42,604 bases of DNA from Azolla pinnata (GCA_037176905.1 JBBBWG010032320.1:1-42604), one strand, 5' to 3'; positions 21,141-33,207 are shown, numbered from the stretch's first letter. Numbers and translations are program-made. Notes: a model not told the origin generated them from the sequence alone.

Positions 21141-21579
21141 GTCCTCAAGCAAAAATGTTACAATAAATCTTGCGCAAAAAATGTACTAAAAGGCGTGTCA
21201 ACAAGTGCAATAAAATGGCCAATAAATTCGCATTAAAATGCTCATTAAAAGTGCAGTAAAATCTCCAACAATTTCATGGTTAATGGCACTACAAAATGTA
21301 CTATAGTAAAATATCTAGTAAGTTCGTGGTAAAAAGTACGACAAAAATGTAGTAAACTTTCCCATTAAATTCACGATAAATGGCGCGGTAAAGCTCGCGG
21401 TAAAAAGCATGGTACATTTTCTATTAAATTTGCAGTAAATGGCGCGGCAAAGTTCGTGGTAAAAAACATGAAAAATTATATATATACTTTATCGTAATTT
21501 TTGCTGCATTTTTTAATGAAAATTTATTGAAGCAATTTCATGGTAAATGGCGCGGCAAACACACAAATACCTTGTAGTG
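21141..21579 (+). mobile_element. CACTA-type 3' terminal region 2
   Basis: Short repeats such as TTCGTGGTAAAAA, AATGGCGCGGYAAA and TGCAGTAAA lead to the end AATACCTTGTAGTG at 21579. The last 30 bases closely match those before 20518. Together with copy 2 of the gene it forms the 3' part of an element that received the insertion ending at 20518. Confidence 0.75.
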
Positions 21580-21850
21580 ACTATATATATATCATGTATA
21601 TTAACTTGCATTTGCATACATACATGAATATTCATCTACATATATATGCATACCTATATATTCTCTTGTATATGCATACATGCATGCATTTTTATCAGTC
21701 TTTTTATATGCATGATGCATTTTTACCTGTATATGTATATATACATGCATATTCAAGTGTACATATACATGTATGATGTGTATTCATATGTATATACATA
21801 CATTACATCTATATTCACCTCTATCTGCATACATATAATCATTTCATAAG
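21580..21850. repeat. ATGCAT/GTATAC low-complexity repeat
   Basis: Degenerate repeats such as CATATATATGCATACCTATA and TATGCATACATGCATGCAT, with an irregular period of about 20-30 bp. Similar tracts occur at 19300-19560, 30110-30280, 33360-33760, 33960-34320, 34600-35170 and 42140-42460. Confidence 0.75.
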
Positions 21851-22650
21851 GTGCTAAACAAGCTTCGGGTCCAACATTATTGGCTCACGATGCGTCCTGA
21901 TGTGACCACGCATATACAACAGTGCCCCACTTGCCAACACATAAACAGCTTGAATGAAAAGCTAGGGCAATTGCACCCTACCTCACTTCGCGAACCTTTT
22001 GAGATGGTCATCACCAGACCTATGCCCACTACTCCTTTTGGGAACCGATATATCCTCATCCTCATGGAATATTTTATGCGATAGTGTGAGGTGGTGCCCT
22101 TACATAATATTACTGTCTCTTCAGTAGCCAAAACTCTACTCCAATAGTTCATCCTCCACCATGGATGCCTATGCCACATTTTATCATACCAAGGCCCCCA
22201 ATTCCAAGGAGAAGTGTTGAAGGCTCTCACCTAGGCCCTTGTCATCAAGTAATGATTCACTTCGCTTTACCACCTGCAACCAATGGGCAGATAGAGTGGA
22301 TGAATAAAACTATCAAAACAATCTTACGGGCTTACATCGATCCCCTGCAACAAAACTAGGATGAGGTCCTCTGGTTCACTGCTTGTGCCTACAATTCACT
22401 AGAAATGTCAATGTGGTGATGGACGCATAGAAGTCACTCATTAGGAAAACTACTTCATCCTATTAAACTACTACCTTGTTTGTAAGCTAGGCCTTAGAAA
22501 ATCCTTGACGCACAAATGGATCAGCCCTTACAAAGTTTTGCAACGCATCTAGGCTAATACATACCGCCTCGAATGCGTCGGCTGTGACACAATCACCACC
22601 ACCCATGTGATCCACATGAAGCCCTTCTCAATACCACAACCCTAACTCGC
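21851..22650 (+). pseudogene. Ty3/gypsy integrase remnant
   Basis: It begins with the H2C2 zinc-binding region (LRVQHYWLTMRPDVTTHIQQ, then CPTCQHINSLNEKLGQLHP) and continues in changing frames through the catalytic core (PLHNITVSSVAKTLLQ, SYQGPQFQGEVLKAL, PATNGQIEWMNKTIKTILRA) and the C-terminal region (HKWISPYKVLQRI, HVIHMKPFSIPQP). Integrase joins retrotransposon DNA to the chromosome. Stops and frameshifts make it inactive. No reverse transcriptase lies upstream; the CACTA end and a low-complexity repeat adjoin instead. Confidence 0.85.
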
Positions 22651-22655
22651 ATTTT

Positions 22656-22667
22656 GGGGGGGGGGGG
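22656..22667 (+). other. Probable gypsy polypurine tract
   Basis: A run of 12 G follows the integrase remnant, where the primer for plus-strand synthesis is expected. The following TTGCAATAGTAACTCC may start a 3' LTR, whose end I could not place. Confidence 0.45.
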
Positions 22668-22939
22668 CTTGCAATAGTAACTCCATCAAAGCCGCCACCT
22701 CCAAGGGAACCAATTTAGGAGGGAAACTCGCCATTGATGCATGTAACAATTATGCCCATGACGTAAAAACCAAGAGGCTATAAAGCCTTGGGACTGATTG
22801 CGGGGAAAGGGGGAGGAAGGCTGTGTTTTTTTCATGAGAATCAACGCTTGCTTCTTTCTGTCCACACAAGTTCGAGGGTCTATTAGAATATGACTGAGAA
22901 AATCCAATAATAAGTAAATACATTCCTAGGGTCAGAGAG

Positions 22940-23010
22940 GCAACAAGTCAGCTGGGTAAGCTTTAAGTATGTCGGATCTCATATCTTCGAATCTTCTTTA
23001 GAAACAACAT
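22940..23010 (+). repeat. tRNA-like (SINE-type) module
   Basis: AAGTCAGCTGGGTAAG resembles a polymerase III A box and ATATCTTCGAATCTTC a B box, about 40 bp apart as in tRNA-derived SINEs. No cloverleaf with a paired acceptor stem is evident, so it is not called a tRNA gene. Confidence 0.45.
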
Positions 23011-23737
23011 TAAAATTTAACTATGAGAGGTCGTCTAGAAGCATGGTAAGCCACAAGCTTTACAACTAAGTCACGTTACTTCACATTCCCAAGAGATCTA
23101 CGATTTGCCACGCCTAAAATGTTGAGCGAAGGTGACCATGCCCAAACAGGCCAGCTCTTAAAAGCTTTTGGGAGGACTTGCATCCAGGAACACTCACTTA
23201 GATAAGAACAAAATATGCATAGCCCCTCGAGCCAATCCGTTTAAAAATGTTAGATAAATGATAGAATTTGTTTGGACAAGTTAATATGTAGGGGATGCCT
23301 TCCAGCTAGAGACATAGATATTCACTATCGGATCAACGGGTAGGAAAGAGCATGGAATGAGTTGATCATGGAGGACACAAAGATAGGAGAGCAGAAGGCA
23401 CAAAAAAAGTGTGAATTCAAACGCAGATATACATGTTGTGCATCCATGTCCAGACCCCAGACTCCATATACATGTACATACACATGCATAGCCGGACAAA
23501 AGTCAGATGGTGGGTTGGTGGACGTCCCGTACCAGTTCAATGCCACCTATCTCTCTCTCTAAATACTAAGCCATTTAGAATTACTTTCCTCTTCTCTCTC
23601 TCTCTCTCTCTCATGATTTATCAGCATTGAAGGCGGCGAAGTAAATGGGCCTTCCATCTTCCATCTATCTATCAATCAATGAGCGCACATGGGCCCTTCC
23701 CTTCTTCTTCTTCTTCTTCTTCTTCTTCTTCTTCTTC
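23011..23737. other. Gene-free stretch before the acyltransferase
   Basis: No coding sequence was supported. It contains a CT microsatellite (about 23593-23612) and a CTT microsatellite (about 23701-23737) close to the promoter of the next gene. Confidence 0.5.
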
Positions 23738-24019
23738 CTGTATATATTGCGTAACGGCGGATGTGGATGAGCTAGCAGCTTATTATTATTAACCCTTCAT
23801 TTAAGTGCAGTAATTAGCGATCCGTTCAGTATAATAATAATCAAGAGAGAATCTCAGGTGGCCTCCATCCGTTCCTCGTCCCGCTTACCCAGCTCTCTCT
23901 CGTCTCGCGCAGTGATCAATCAAAATCGATTACTAAACTAAGCACGCAACAAGCAGCGAGCTAGCAGCGAGCAGTGGGTAGGTAGCAAGTAGGTAGGTAG
24001 TGCCTAGCCTAGCCTAGCT
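23738..24019 (+). promoter_or_regulatory. Acyltransferase promoter and 5' leader
   Basis: A TATA-like box, TGTATATATTG (23739-23749), lies directly after the CTT repeat and about 270 bp before the start codon. The leader ends with short repeats (GTAGGTAGG, CTAGCCTAGC) just before CTATGGG. The transcription start is inferred. Confidence 0.45.
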
Positions 24020-24591
24020 ATGGGTGCCGAAGCTGCTCCCCTCCCTGCCGCCGACTTCAGCGTGAAGCTTCAGCAGCCTAGCCTGGTGACGCCTTCGGAA
24101 CCCACAGAGAATACGGTGTACTTCCTGTCAAACCTGGACCAGAACATCGCCGTGATCGTGCAAACTGTGTACATGTTCGAGGCGGCGACGGAGGCACAGA
24201 ACGCCGGGAAGGATCCAGGGCAAGTGCTCAGGGATTCCTTGGCCAAGGTGTTGAATCACTACTACCCGCTGGCGGGCAGGCTGGGAATCAGCCCGGAGGG
24301 CAAGCTGAACGTGCATTGCTACGGGCAGGGCGTGGTGTTCGTGGAGGCGGAGGCGACGGGCTCGGTGGCGGATCTGGGAGACCTAACGAAGCCCGATCCA
24401 GCCAGGCTGGGCAAGCTCATCTACCAGGTGCCGGGCGCCAGCAACATTCTGGAAACACCGCCGGTGGTAGTGCAGGTAAGCCGAGCTGTGAGGTGGGCTG
24501 TTTGTTTAATTTTATTGGCAGGATGAGATCCATCGATCCATTCGGTTCGATAATAGATAGACGATCGATCGGTCTGTGTGTAGTAGAAATC

Positions 24592-24687
<96 letters not shown>

Positions 24688-25647
24688 AAGCAATACACAC
24701 CGTACGTACGTACGTGCGTGCGTGCGCAGGTAACCAAGTTCGAGTGCGGAGGCTTCGTCCTGGGGCTGGCGATGAACCACTGCATGTTCGACGGCATAGC
24801 GGCCATGGAGTTCGTGAACTCGTGGGCGGAGACGGCGCGGGGCGCGGCGCTGTCGACGCCGCCGGCGCTGGACCGCAGCATCCTGGCGGCGCGCGTGCCG
24901 CCGCAGATCAAGCACCCGCACACGGAGTTCCTGCAGATCGAGGACCTGTCGGCGCTGCAGGACCTGTCGCTGGACGCGCACAACATGGTGCACCGCTCCT
25001 TCTGCTTCGCGCCGGAGGACCTGGAGCGGCTGAAGAAGAAGGCGATGGCGGACGGGAAGCTGGCGAGGCAGTGCACGACGTTCGAGGCGCTGGCGGGGCT
25101 GGTGTGGAGGGCGCGGAGCGAGGCGATGGGGATGAAGGAGGAGCAGAAGACGAAGCTGCTGTTCGCGGTGGACGGGCGGGCCAAGTTCGAGCCGCCGCTG
25201 CCGCGCGGATACATGGGCAACGGCATCGTGCTCACGTTCGCGCTGGCGGAGGCCGGGGAGCTGCGGCGGCAGCCGCTGTCGAGCGCGGTGCGGCACGTGC
25301 AGGAGGCCATCGCGCTGGTGGACGACGACTACATGCGCTCCGCCATCGACTTCTTCGAGGCCACGCGCGCGCGTCCCTCGCTGGCCGCCAGCCTCATCAT
25401 CACCACCTGGTCGCGCCTCTCCTTCCACACCTCCGACTTCGGGTGGGGCGAGCCCCTGCACAGCGGCCCCGTCACCCTCCCCGAGAAGGAGGTCGTCCTC
25501 TTCCTCTCCCACGGCAAGGCCCGCAAGAGCATCAACGTGCTCCTCGGCCTCTCCCCCGACGCCATGCTCAAGTTCCAAGCCATCTTGGAGCCTGAGATGC
25601 AGCAGCAGCAAGCGGCAGCAGCAGCAGCAACCACCCCCGTTGAATGA
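24020..25647 (+). CDS. ASFT: BAHD acyltransferase, omega-hydroxyacid O-feruloyl transferase type
   Basis: Exons 24020-24475 and 24730-25647 join in phase 0 to a 457-aa protein, the usual length of this group. The acyl-CoA catalytic motif is HCMFD (residues 169-173) and the structural motif DFGWG is at 388-392, both hallmarks of BAHD enzymes. Stretches such as [73 protein letters not shown] and [20 protein letters not shown] closely resemble Arabidopsis ASFT/HHT. Family role: transfer of feruloyl from feruloyl-CoA to omega-hydroxy fatty acids or fatty alcohols for suberin, in the cytosol. The tail (QQQQ then AAAAAA) is a species-specific extension. Exon 2 is strongly GC-rich at third positions, so long open frames also appear on the opposite strand and are shadows. 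Substrate is inferred from similarity. Confidence 0.93.
24592..24686 (+). repeat. TA and GA microsatellite in the acyltransferase intron
   Basis: About nine TA pairs run into about 39 AG/GA pairs in the 254-bp intron (24476-24729; donor CAG|GTAAGC, acceptor GCGCAG|GTAACC). A CGTA/CGTG repeat fills most of the distance to the acceptor, so no normal pyrimidine tract precedes it. Confidence 0.95.
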
Positions 25648-27592
25648 ATCCAATAATAATGTCTTTTATTTGATTGAGTTCGTTCTTTCCTCCACCTCTA
25701 TACTCTACTAGACACTGCTCTGCTTCTACTATTACTACCTACTTCTACCACTCCTGCTGCCGTAGCCGGATGGATTCCCTGAGTCGCGTCCCTTGTAGCC
25801 GACGGATGCATGATTATGCTGCTATTACTACACACACACACACACTATTTGTTGGTTGTGCGTTGGTTGCTCCTATCCATCTCTCTCCTTCTCCATGTAT
25901 GTAATCAATCGTATTTTGCAGCAAGTGCAAGATTCCGCCAATTTTTTCATTCCTGTAATGTGAACGTTCCTTGAGATATGTTGTTTTCCCTATACAGATA
26001 GATGCACCCAACCCATCTGAGCGAGCGCAAACGGTGAAAAGATGCATTGCTCTTCTAAAATGCACCATTGATGGATGGATCGAAAATGGGTGCATGCAAT
26101 GCGCAATTGCGATCCTCTGTGTTTCTTTCTCACGGAGGTATTATGTATTATCTATATCTGTCCAGTCTATCCCCCTCCCAGCAGTCGGATTCTTTACTAT
26201 CAATATGTCTCCTTTTCCTGTCACCTTTCTTATTCAACAAGGCGTTAATGTATCTTTCGTCTTTCTTCTGCAGATGTCTTGTCAAAGCATTGAATGCTGA
26301 TAGCCTCCACCTCCACTGCAACTTTATCTTTTGTACTGACCCAACACGATACATAAGAGACTAGTTTCGAGTCTCCTCTAGGCAAGAGCTTCTTTGCATT
26401 TCATTTCGACACAAACTACATACATATTCACACCCAATTCGCCTCATTCAATGCACCTGTCTATCCGCGCTCCCCATTTTGTTTTTCTTACTTTGGATGG
26501 ACATCATTATTGCAACCCCAACAACATGGCAACCCCAATTTCTAGTATAGGGGAGTGGTACATATATTAACCTTGTAATCGTTTAGTTTCTTAAGGGTTA
26601 TCTAGAAGGCCTTTGAGTAATTTAGGCTCGCTCTCAATTATTGGGTGGCTTTAAACTGAACCATGGGTAGTAATAATCAGCATTCTGTTGTTAAGGCCCA
26701 TGCCGCACGTGATTAGAGATGCGTTAAGGGTGCTCTTTAATTTATCCGCTAGGCAGTACTTAATGATGATAAGGGTTTTAGAAGGATGAAGATGATAAAG
26801 TGGTGGAACGAAGGAATGAGGGCAGAAAGTGGACATTTAGGATGTTGGGTACCAGCCCCCTGTGTAACATATGCCAAAATCTCACGCCACTTTTATCTTA
26901 TCTTTACCTACTTCGCCTTTTTCCTTTCTTTTCTTTCCCATGCATCTTTTTCCGTAACAGTATTGTTGTATAAGATTACCTTTTGGCCTCCTGATACATC
27001 CGTCAATCTTAGCACCCCGTAATTGTAGACAAGCCCTAACTAACTGTTTAGCCTACCTCCCCTACCCTTAAGTTTTCACATCCTCTTCTCATTCCTCAAA
27101 AATTGAAGTAAATTTGCCAATATTGGGTAGGGTTATATATTCTTTATGCAACTTTTAGATTATAGCTGAGAGGGGACGAGAGATCTGCTTACATCTGGTC
27201 ATAGAAGGTTTTAGGTCATGTGACGTTGAGTCACCAAAATACTGTCCACAGGGTTTAGATAACTTCGACCCTGAGCTCGTTCATGTCATTCATCTTGAAG
27301 TTGCCGAACAAATGAGCCTCATTGCCAGTTACCGAATCATCACCATATAGGTGGGTGTAAAGGGGCCTTTTTTGTTTCTTTTGAACTTAATTCAAGATAC
27401 CAGATTTCAACATCTCAAAGCCAATTTAGTAAGGATATTGTGTTATCTTCTAACGTCATGCCCTCAGAGCCAGCTTTCCGCGCGCTAACAATTCAAGAGA
27501 TAACCTTTCATTCCTGATTATTTACTACAGGTATCTTTATCTTGTTGAAATATCAACTTTACTTATTCTCCCCACGGTTGTCTTATGTCAAA
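25648..27592. other. Acyltransferase 3' region and gene-free stretch
   Basis: The first few hundred bases probably hold the 3' untranslated region (AATAATAATG just after the stop; CA repeat at about 25831-25846). Beyond this no gene, transposon domain or clear repeat was recognised. Confidence 0.5.
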
Positions 27593-28066
27593 TGTTGAGA
27601 AACAAGTTCAACTTGTGTCATTGCACTACAGCACAATCATAGAAGAAGAGTCGCTTAACACATAGAAAAAGAGTCACACTCCATGTAGCTACCACATAAA
27701 AAAGTGAACTTTGTGGATAAGGAATAACTAGATTAAGATCTAGTTAATCTACTTAGAGTGCAAATCCTAGGTCGCTTGTCTGATTTAAATGTAGTCAAGG
27801 AATAACTTTATTCCTTGACAAGATTGTACTCATCTTCCATTGTTAGTTTACTTTTAGACTCGGTCAACTACATTGAACACATGTACTTGTATCCTCATGT
27901 ATATAATGCCTAACCATGGGCATATTAAGATTGTTGAAGCATTTTGCATAATACAATTATCTCTTTCTCCTTCTCTTGTATATTCTCTGCTTCATCCCCC
28001 TCCTTTGTGTACTCTCTTTCTCTCTCTTGCACATGGTCTTTGCTTTTATTCATGACATACTTTACA
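27593..28066 (+). mobile_element. Copia 5' LTR
   Basis: It starts TGTTGAGAAAC and ends CTTTACA (474 bp), directly before a primer binding site TGGTATCAAAGC (28067-28078) complementary to the tRNA-iMet type. It carries a TATA box (TGTATATAATGCC, about 27898) and CT-rich sequence downstream. The start is chosen by TG and typical length; no second LTR is present. Confidence 0.7.
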
Positions 28067-28211
28067 TGGTATCAAAGCGTGAGGATTGCAAATCGAACAC
28101 CTCGCTCAACCATGAGAGACCAAGAGACATGTCGCTCGAAACAGTTGTCATTTTTGTAATGTTGCCACAAAAAAGAAACAAGAAGAGGAACAGACAAGAT
28201 AAATGCACAAA

Positions 28212-28277
28212 TGGCTAACACACTTCCAATAGAGAAGCTAGATTGCCACAACTATGCATCTTGGTGTTATGACTAAG
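28212..28277 (+). pseudogene. Copia gag N-terminus, truncated
   Basis: The reading MANTLPIEKLDCHNYASWCY resembles the start of many copia gag proteins (a KLDG-NY-SW motif) and ends in a stop. It lies about 130 bp after the primer site, as expected. The remaining gag is replaced by another LTR-like segment. Confidence 0.7.
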
Positions 28278-28280
28278 GCT

Positions 28281-28568
28281 TGTAGAATACTATAGCAAGA
28301 AGAGAAAGATAAGATAATGACAAGAATACAAGATATAAATTACTCGAAAACTCGACGTATAAGAGTGCCAAAGAGTGGCGTTAAACCGAATGATTTTTAT
28401 TAAAAGAATGAATACCTATTTATAATTTCTTATCGAGTATTCATTTAAATATTTAAGATTATAAAAAAAATTATAATATTTTAGAATGTTCTAATAACGT
28501 AGTCTAAAAAGCTCTTTTCTTTATATATAATTAAGAAATATATTATCATGTTAGCTAAAGCTTTGACA
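28281..28568 (-). repeat. LTR-like segment
   Basis: On the minus strand it would run from TGTCAAAGC to TTCTACA (288 bp) with TATA-like sequences (TATATATAAAG; TATAAATAGG). It separates the copia gag from the gypsy remnant. No target duplication or partner copy was found, so its family and whether it belongs to the neighbouring gypsy are open. Confidence 0.4.
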
Positions 28569-28592
28569 CATGTATCTAAGTCCTATATGTTC

Positions 28593-29760
28593 CTATATAG
28601 ACCCTATATGTCCTTTTTTATGATGAGTTCCATGAGTTGTAAGACTTGAATTTAAACTTTGCTTTTTAAGATAGTTGTGAAATGCAATTACCATGTCGAA
28701 AGAATTTTCAAGATTCTTTTTAAGGATAGTTGTTGTGAAATGCCATAACCATATGTTAAAAGCATTTTTAAAATTCTCTACAAGCTCCCATGTTTGATCA
28801 TTAGTTATATAGCCTAGCAAATCAACCAAAGAAAAAAATTGATTGCGAACGATCTTGGAGTTGAGAAGGGTAGCAACCTCATATTTAGAGCCATCTAAAA
28901 CTTCAACTAGCATTTGGGGAATTGTAACATGACCCACAAGTTCTTTGATAAACTTGTGGTAAAAGTTTGTGAGCCCCAAAAAACATTACACATCTTGCAC
29001 TAATTATAGTGTTTTCCAATTTAAAATTTTTTGTACCTCTGTAGGATCCATAGAGATCACATTTGCAAAGACTATATACCCCCAAAATTCCACTTCTCCA
29101 ATTTGCATAGCGACCATATTCTCACAACTGCTGCGATATTTGGCAAATGTGTATGTATCTCATGCTTCTCTTAAATTTTTGAGTAAATCAACATATTTCC
29201 TCCAGGTAGACTATGATGAAGATATGAGAAAACCTTCAAAAATGTTATTTGCAATATGTTGAGAAGTACAGGTGCATTCATGAGACCGAATGACATCAGT
29301 ATATACTCAAAATGGTTGTAGTGAGTGCAGAAGGAAATCTTCCATTTATCCCCAAGAAAAAAATTGAACAAGGTTACATACACTTCGGAGATCTAACTTT
29401 CTAAAAATTTTTGATACGTTGAGGCATTTCAAAGGGCTTGAGATCAATGGTAAAGAATATCTATTTAGAATAGTCACTTTATTTGAATCTCGATAATTCT
29501 CAACCGAACGAATTTGACCATCTTTCTTCTTGACAAAAAAGATGAGTGTACCAACATGAGATGTCAAATGTTAGATAAACCCATTTCCCAAGTTCTCCCT
29601 TCATATATTGTCAAACAATCTCTGATTCCGTGGGCGTAAGGTTATAAATTGGTCCCCATGGAGACTCTTTTTCCTAGTTTCAAGTCAATTGGTCAATTAT
29701 GGTCGACGATCTGGTAGTCTGTTGGCTATCACCTTATCAACCACACAAGAGAATTTTCTG
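28593..29760 (-). pseudogene. Ty3/gypsy chromovirus remnant: RT fused to chromodomain
   Basis: Minus-strand reading begins upstream of the polymerase (GPIYNLTPTESEIV with a frame change), then LIFFVKKKDGQIRSVENYRD, NRYSLPLISSPL, RKLDLRS, then WKISFCTHYNHFEYILMSFG and LMNAPV, and GLTNFYHKFIKEL, all reverse transcriptase. Directly after it, in one frame (28979-28593), comes VEVLDGSKYEVATLLNSKIV and GYITNDQTWELVENFKNAFN, a chromodomain. RNase H and integrase are therefore deleted between them. The catalytic aspartate region is degenerate. Chromodomains steer insertion of such elements to marked chromatin. Confidence 0.85.
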
Positions 29761-32700
29761 TACTTTTCGAGTGGTTGGACTTCCAACCCTTGTAAGGTAG
29801 ATGATGGAGTTGCTAAAACTACGACACAAATATGTCCTTTCCTTCCTCACATAACTGATATATAGAGATAGTTAAGAATCTTGTTAATTCCCTTACCCTT
29901 TGTTAGATCATGTTTGAAATTTATCGAGAATTCGCCACAATGTTGCCATGTGTTTACGGTGACCTTGTTGAAATTTTTTTTCTAGGTGTCAAATTTAGAT
30001 GCAACCAACTTTGAGTCACAATGAAGATTTGAACCCATGCATAATCAAGTGATGTAGCTAATTGGTCAAACATGCAATTGTATAATAGAAATCATAGCAA
30101 TCCTTTACAGATGAATATGCATGTATGTATGCATATACATATACAAAGGAATATGTGTATGCATACATATATAGATGAATTTGCATGTGTACGCATATAT
30201 AGATGAATATGCATGTATATATACATATACATATACAAAGGAATATGTGTATGCATGCATATATAGATATTGTGACACTCTTTCTTGATTTCACCAATCT
30301 CATATTATAAAAAATAAACATACCATTGATATATGTGAAAATTTACAAATTCAAATTCATTAGCATCTCTACCTCCTTCTCATTTACCTCCTCCAATCCT
30401 TACCGATCATTATTTTGCTCTTTTAAGGATAACATCTTCAAAATCTCCATTTGCTCATCATGCTCCTCTTTAGAGAGACCTAAATCTCTGTAGATATTTC
30501 GAGCCATAAGAAGCAAGCCTGGTATGGTTGTCGGCAGACCTTTAAGCTGTTTGTCCATGCTAAGTAAAAGCAAATAAGGAAAAAAAGAAAAAAAGATATA
30601 TTCATCATTATTTTTATCACCATGAAAGGAAGGGCTTATAATCCGAGCCTAATAATGAATCCGAGCTTTCAAGTGCTTGGGGTGTAATTTCATAATATCC
30701 ATGAAAATCGATTTAAAATCAAAACCTATATATATGTGTTTATGACGCGCAAATAAAAAAGTTCCATAATATCCATGAACATCGATTTAAAAGCAAAACC
30801 CAAGCAAAACCCAATATGTTGGCAGATCTTTGATCGATAATATCTATTCTAATCATAGATGGAGTTCTTTGTCAAATGTTGAATATTGTTTGTAATTGAG
30901 AATTCGCCTTTATTTGTCACAATCAAATTTCGAATAAAGAAACTTCTAATGATGTCTACAAATGTATTTGACTTATAACTAATGTTTTGAATTTGTGGCT
31001 AATGGTAACGCAAATGGTAGCCATCAATAACCTTCTTTGGTAATAGCTCAAAATTTGGATTTCTATGGGTAGATATATGTGTGAAGGATTACATTTTTTA
31101 TCATCCCTCTTTTGTTAATTTAGATTGAGGTAGCATTTTGGCCTTGGTTGAAGATTCAAATATATTTACCTTTTTCTACTCAGTAATGTTGCCACCACCA
31201 TATAACTTTGGTATAAAAAATTGTGACCCATGTCCTGATTCCTTGCGTTTCTTTTTTTAATCATATGCTGAGGGCAATTTGAGACAAAAACATATGCAAG
31301 TTTTCGAGGGAGATTTACACACTTTGAAAGGTGAAATTATGTCAGAGTTTTAAAGGCAACTCAAATACAATGATGTGCGGAAGACAAGCTTTTCTTCATC
31401 AACAACAATCTGCTTTTGAACAGCTTAAGCATCAAGCCTAAGATCACTTTGGAATGATATGCCAATGTAGATGTTTATTCTACTGTATTATGTACATGAT
31501 TTCTTCAATTGAAATCATGTGTCTAATCGAAAGTGAAGTCAGCTCTATGACTCTTTCGCATGTCGTGCTTTCATGAAGTCTCTATCTCTCTCTTGGGAAT
31601 GAAAAAGCAGCAGCCCTTCTAGAGCTTTGGACCAGATGCTAATGGCATCGAATCTCTATTATTTGCAGTCATCTCGAGCACTACCATCAAGAGTTATGTA
31701 CCATCGTGGCCCTAAACCTCCCATCAAGGTTCCACAAGTTTGGAACAGTAGATCAACACATGTATGTATGTATCTATGTATGTACATGAGGATTTGTGGT
31801 GGTCACATGCCCATAATGCGGATCTTATGCTTTGAGATTCTGTCATAAGCAAAGTAGAGATAGCAAATTATTGAAGATGAGTTGATGTGATGATTCCATA
31901 CATCATCATGCGGATCGTTATGTTTGGCAATCGGTCCCATAAACAATGTAGATGCAAATGATTGAAGATCAATTCATCCGATGATCCCAACTGAATTTGG
32001 TATTGATTTATATGATGGGCTATAATTCTATATGCCCAGCCCAAACCTTGATTTCATTCTCTTTGTGGGCCACAGATATAATTGAGCTGTCTGTAAGAAC
32101 AAGTGTTACGTCAGATTATGGGTGGAACTCAAATAGGATTATGAGCTCCACTCAGATCCATGGCCCCATCTTTGAGTTGGACTCCAAAGCACAAAATGAT
32201 CATGTAAATGTACCAGTCTTGCGATGATGCCTCAGTTAAGAATATGGTATGGAATCAAAGCTTAAATGTGATGTTTTCTTCTAATGGTCAATGCAACAGT
32301 GTAAGGATGACTGGTAAAAGGTTTTGACATTGGACCTGTCACTACTTGTTTTGATCTAGACAATATCCCAAATAGAACTTGTAGTCAAGGCAGCGCATGT
32401 TCCTGTGACAATGTATGATTTTGAAACTTAGCATCTAGAGTGTTAGCAAAAATTAGAACAATTATCATTTGGTAGTTTACTCTCTCTATATATTGGTTTA
32501 CCTCCAAGAGATATCTACTTAAATTCTCTATGTTGGAAGCTTTTAGTAATTGGGAGAGGGCCCAAACATGTCTTGGTCTTTTTTTCTTACTTTGATGATA
32601 GATCAAGCTCAAGTTGATGTTATAAGAGGATGGTTATTAATCAATAAGATCAAAGCTCAAGAGAGAAGAATACAAATGAATCAAAGCAACAAGGACTCAT

Positions 32701-33009
32701 TAACTATAGTGGAGTAGTGGTCACTAACAGATTCTAAAGAGTACAAGATTACATCGAGTTGCATTGCACAAACTACCTAATTATTCAGTTAAAACCATGA
32801 ATTTGAGCTTCATTGAGAAGATGTGGACAAACATCGTTTCGTCTCTTCAACATTTGGAATCAATAGTTGGAATTACGCCCCAATGTGGTTAGGGGAGAAA
32901 GATGGTTGCTTCCATTAAATGTTAATTCAGTCCATAAACAAAAATAAGCATCACTTTTAATGAAAAATATTTGCAAAATGCAACAACTAGTTTATACCAC
33001 AGGGCCTGA
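29761..33009. other. Gene-free AT-rich region
   Basis: No gene was supported. Inside lie an antisense tRNA-like module (30026-30085; minus GCATGGGTTCAAATCTTC) and a low-complexity repeat (30110-30280), in which a block of about 39 bp starting CATATACAAAGGAATATG occurs at 30138 and again at 30230. The rest is unique-looking AT-rich sequence. Confidence 0.5.
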
Positions 33010-33207
33010 TTACACATCCAAGGCATATGCAATACTGACAATAGATCCCCAAGAAATAATATCAGGATCATCTATGCAATCGAATACTTTGCATGCTTCA
33101 CGAACGTTTCCACACTTCGCATACATATCATCAAGATTGCTAGCAATTGAGACATATATGAATCTGAGGAAGACATACCTAATATCCATGTCACTAAAAG
33201 GCAACAA
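33010..33207 (-). pseudogene. Pentatricopeptide repeat (PPR) gene fragment
   Basis: The minus strand reads LDDMYAKCGNVREACKVFDC and then IDDPDIISWGSIVS, one and a half repeats typical of land-plant PLS-class PPR proteins (consensus VDMYAKCG...ARKVFD...D.VSWN.MI). The upstream part degenerates and a stop follows at once, so only a scrap of the gene remains. PPR proteins bind organellar RNA. It sits at the left edge of the repeat array, so it may have been captured by a transposon. Confidence 0.75.

Noticed and set aside
24421..25653. Long open frames of 239 and 410 codons on the minus strand, and a 339-codon plus-strand frame, over the acyltransferase
   Set aside because: They are shadows of the GC-rich exon and the GA repeat; the sense frame carries all BAHD motifs.
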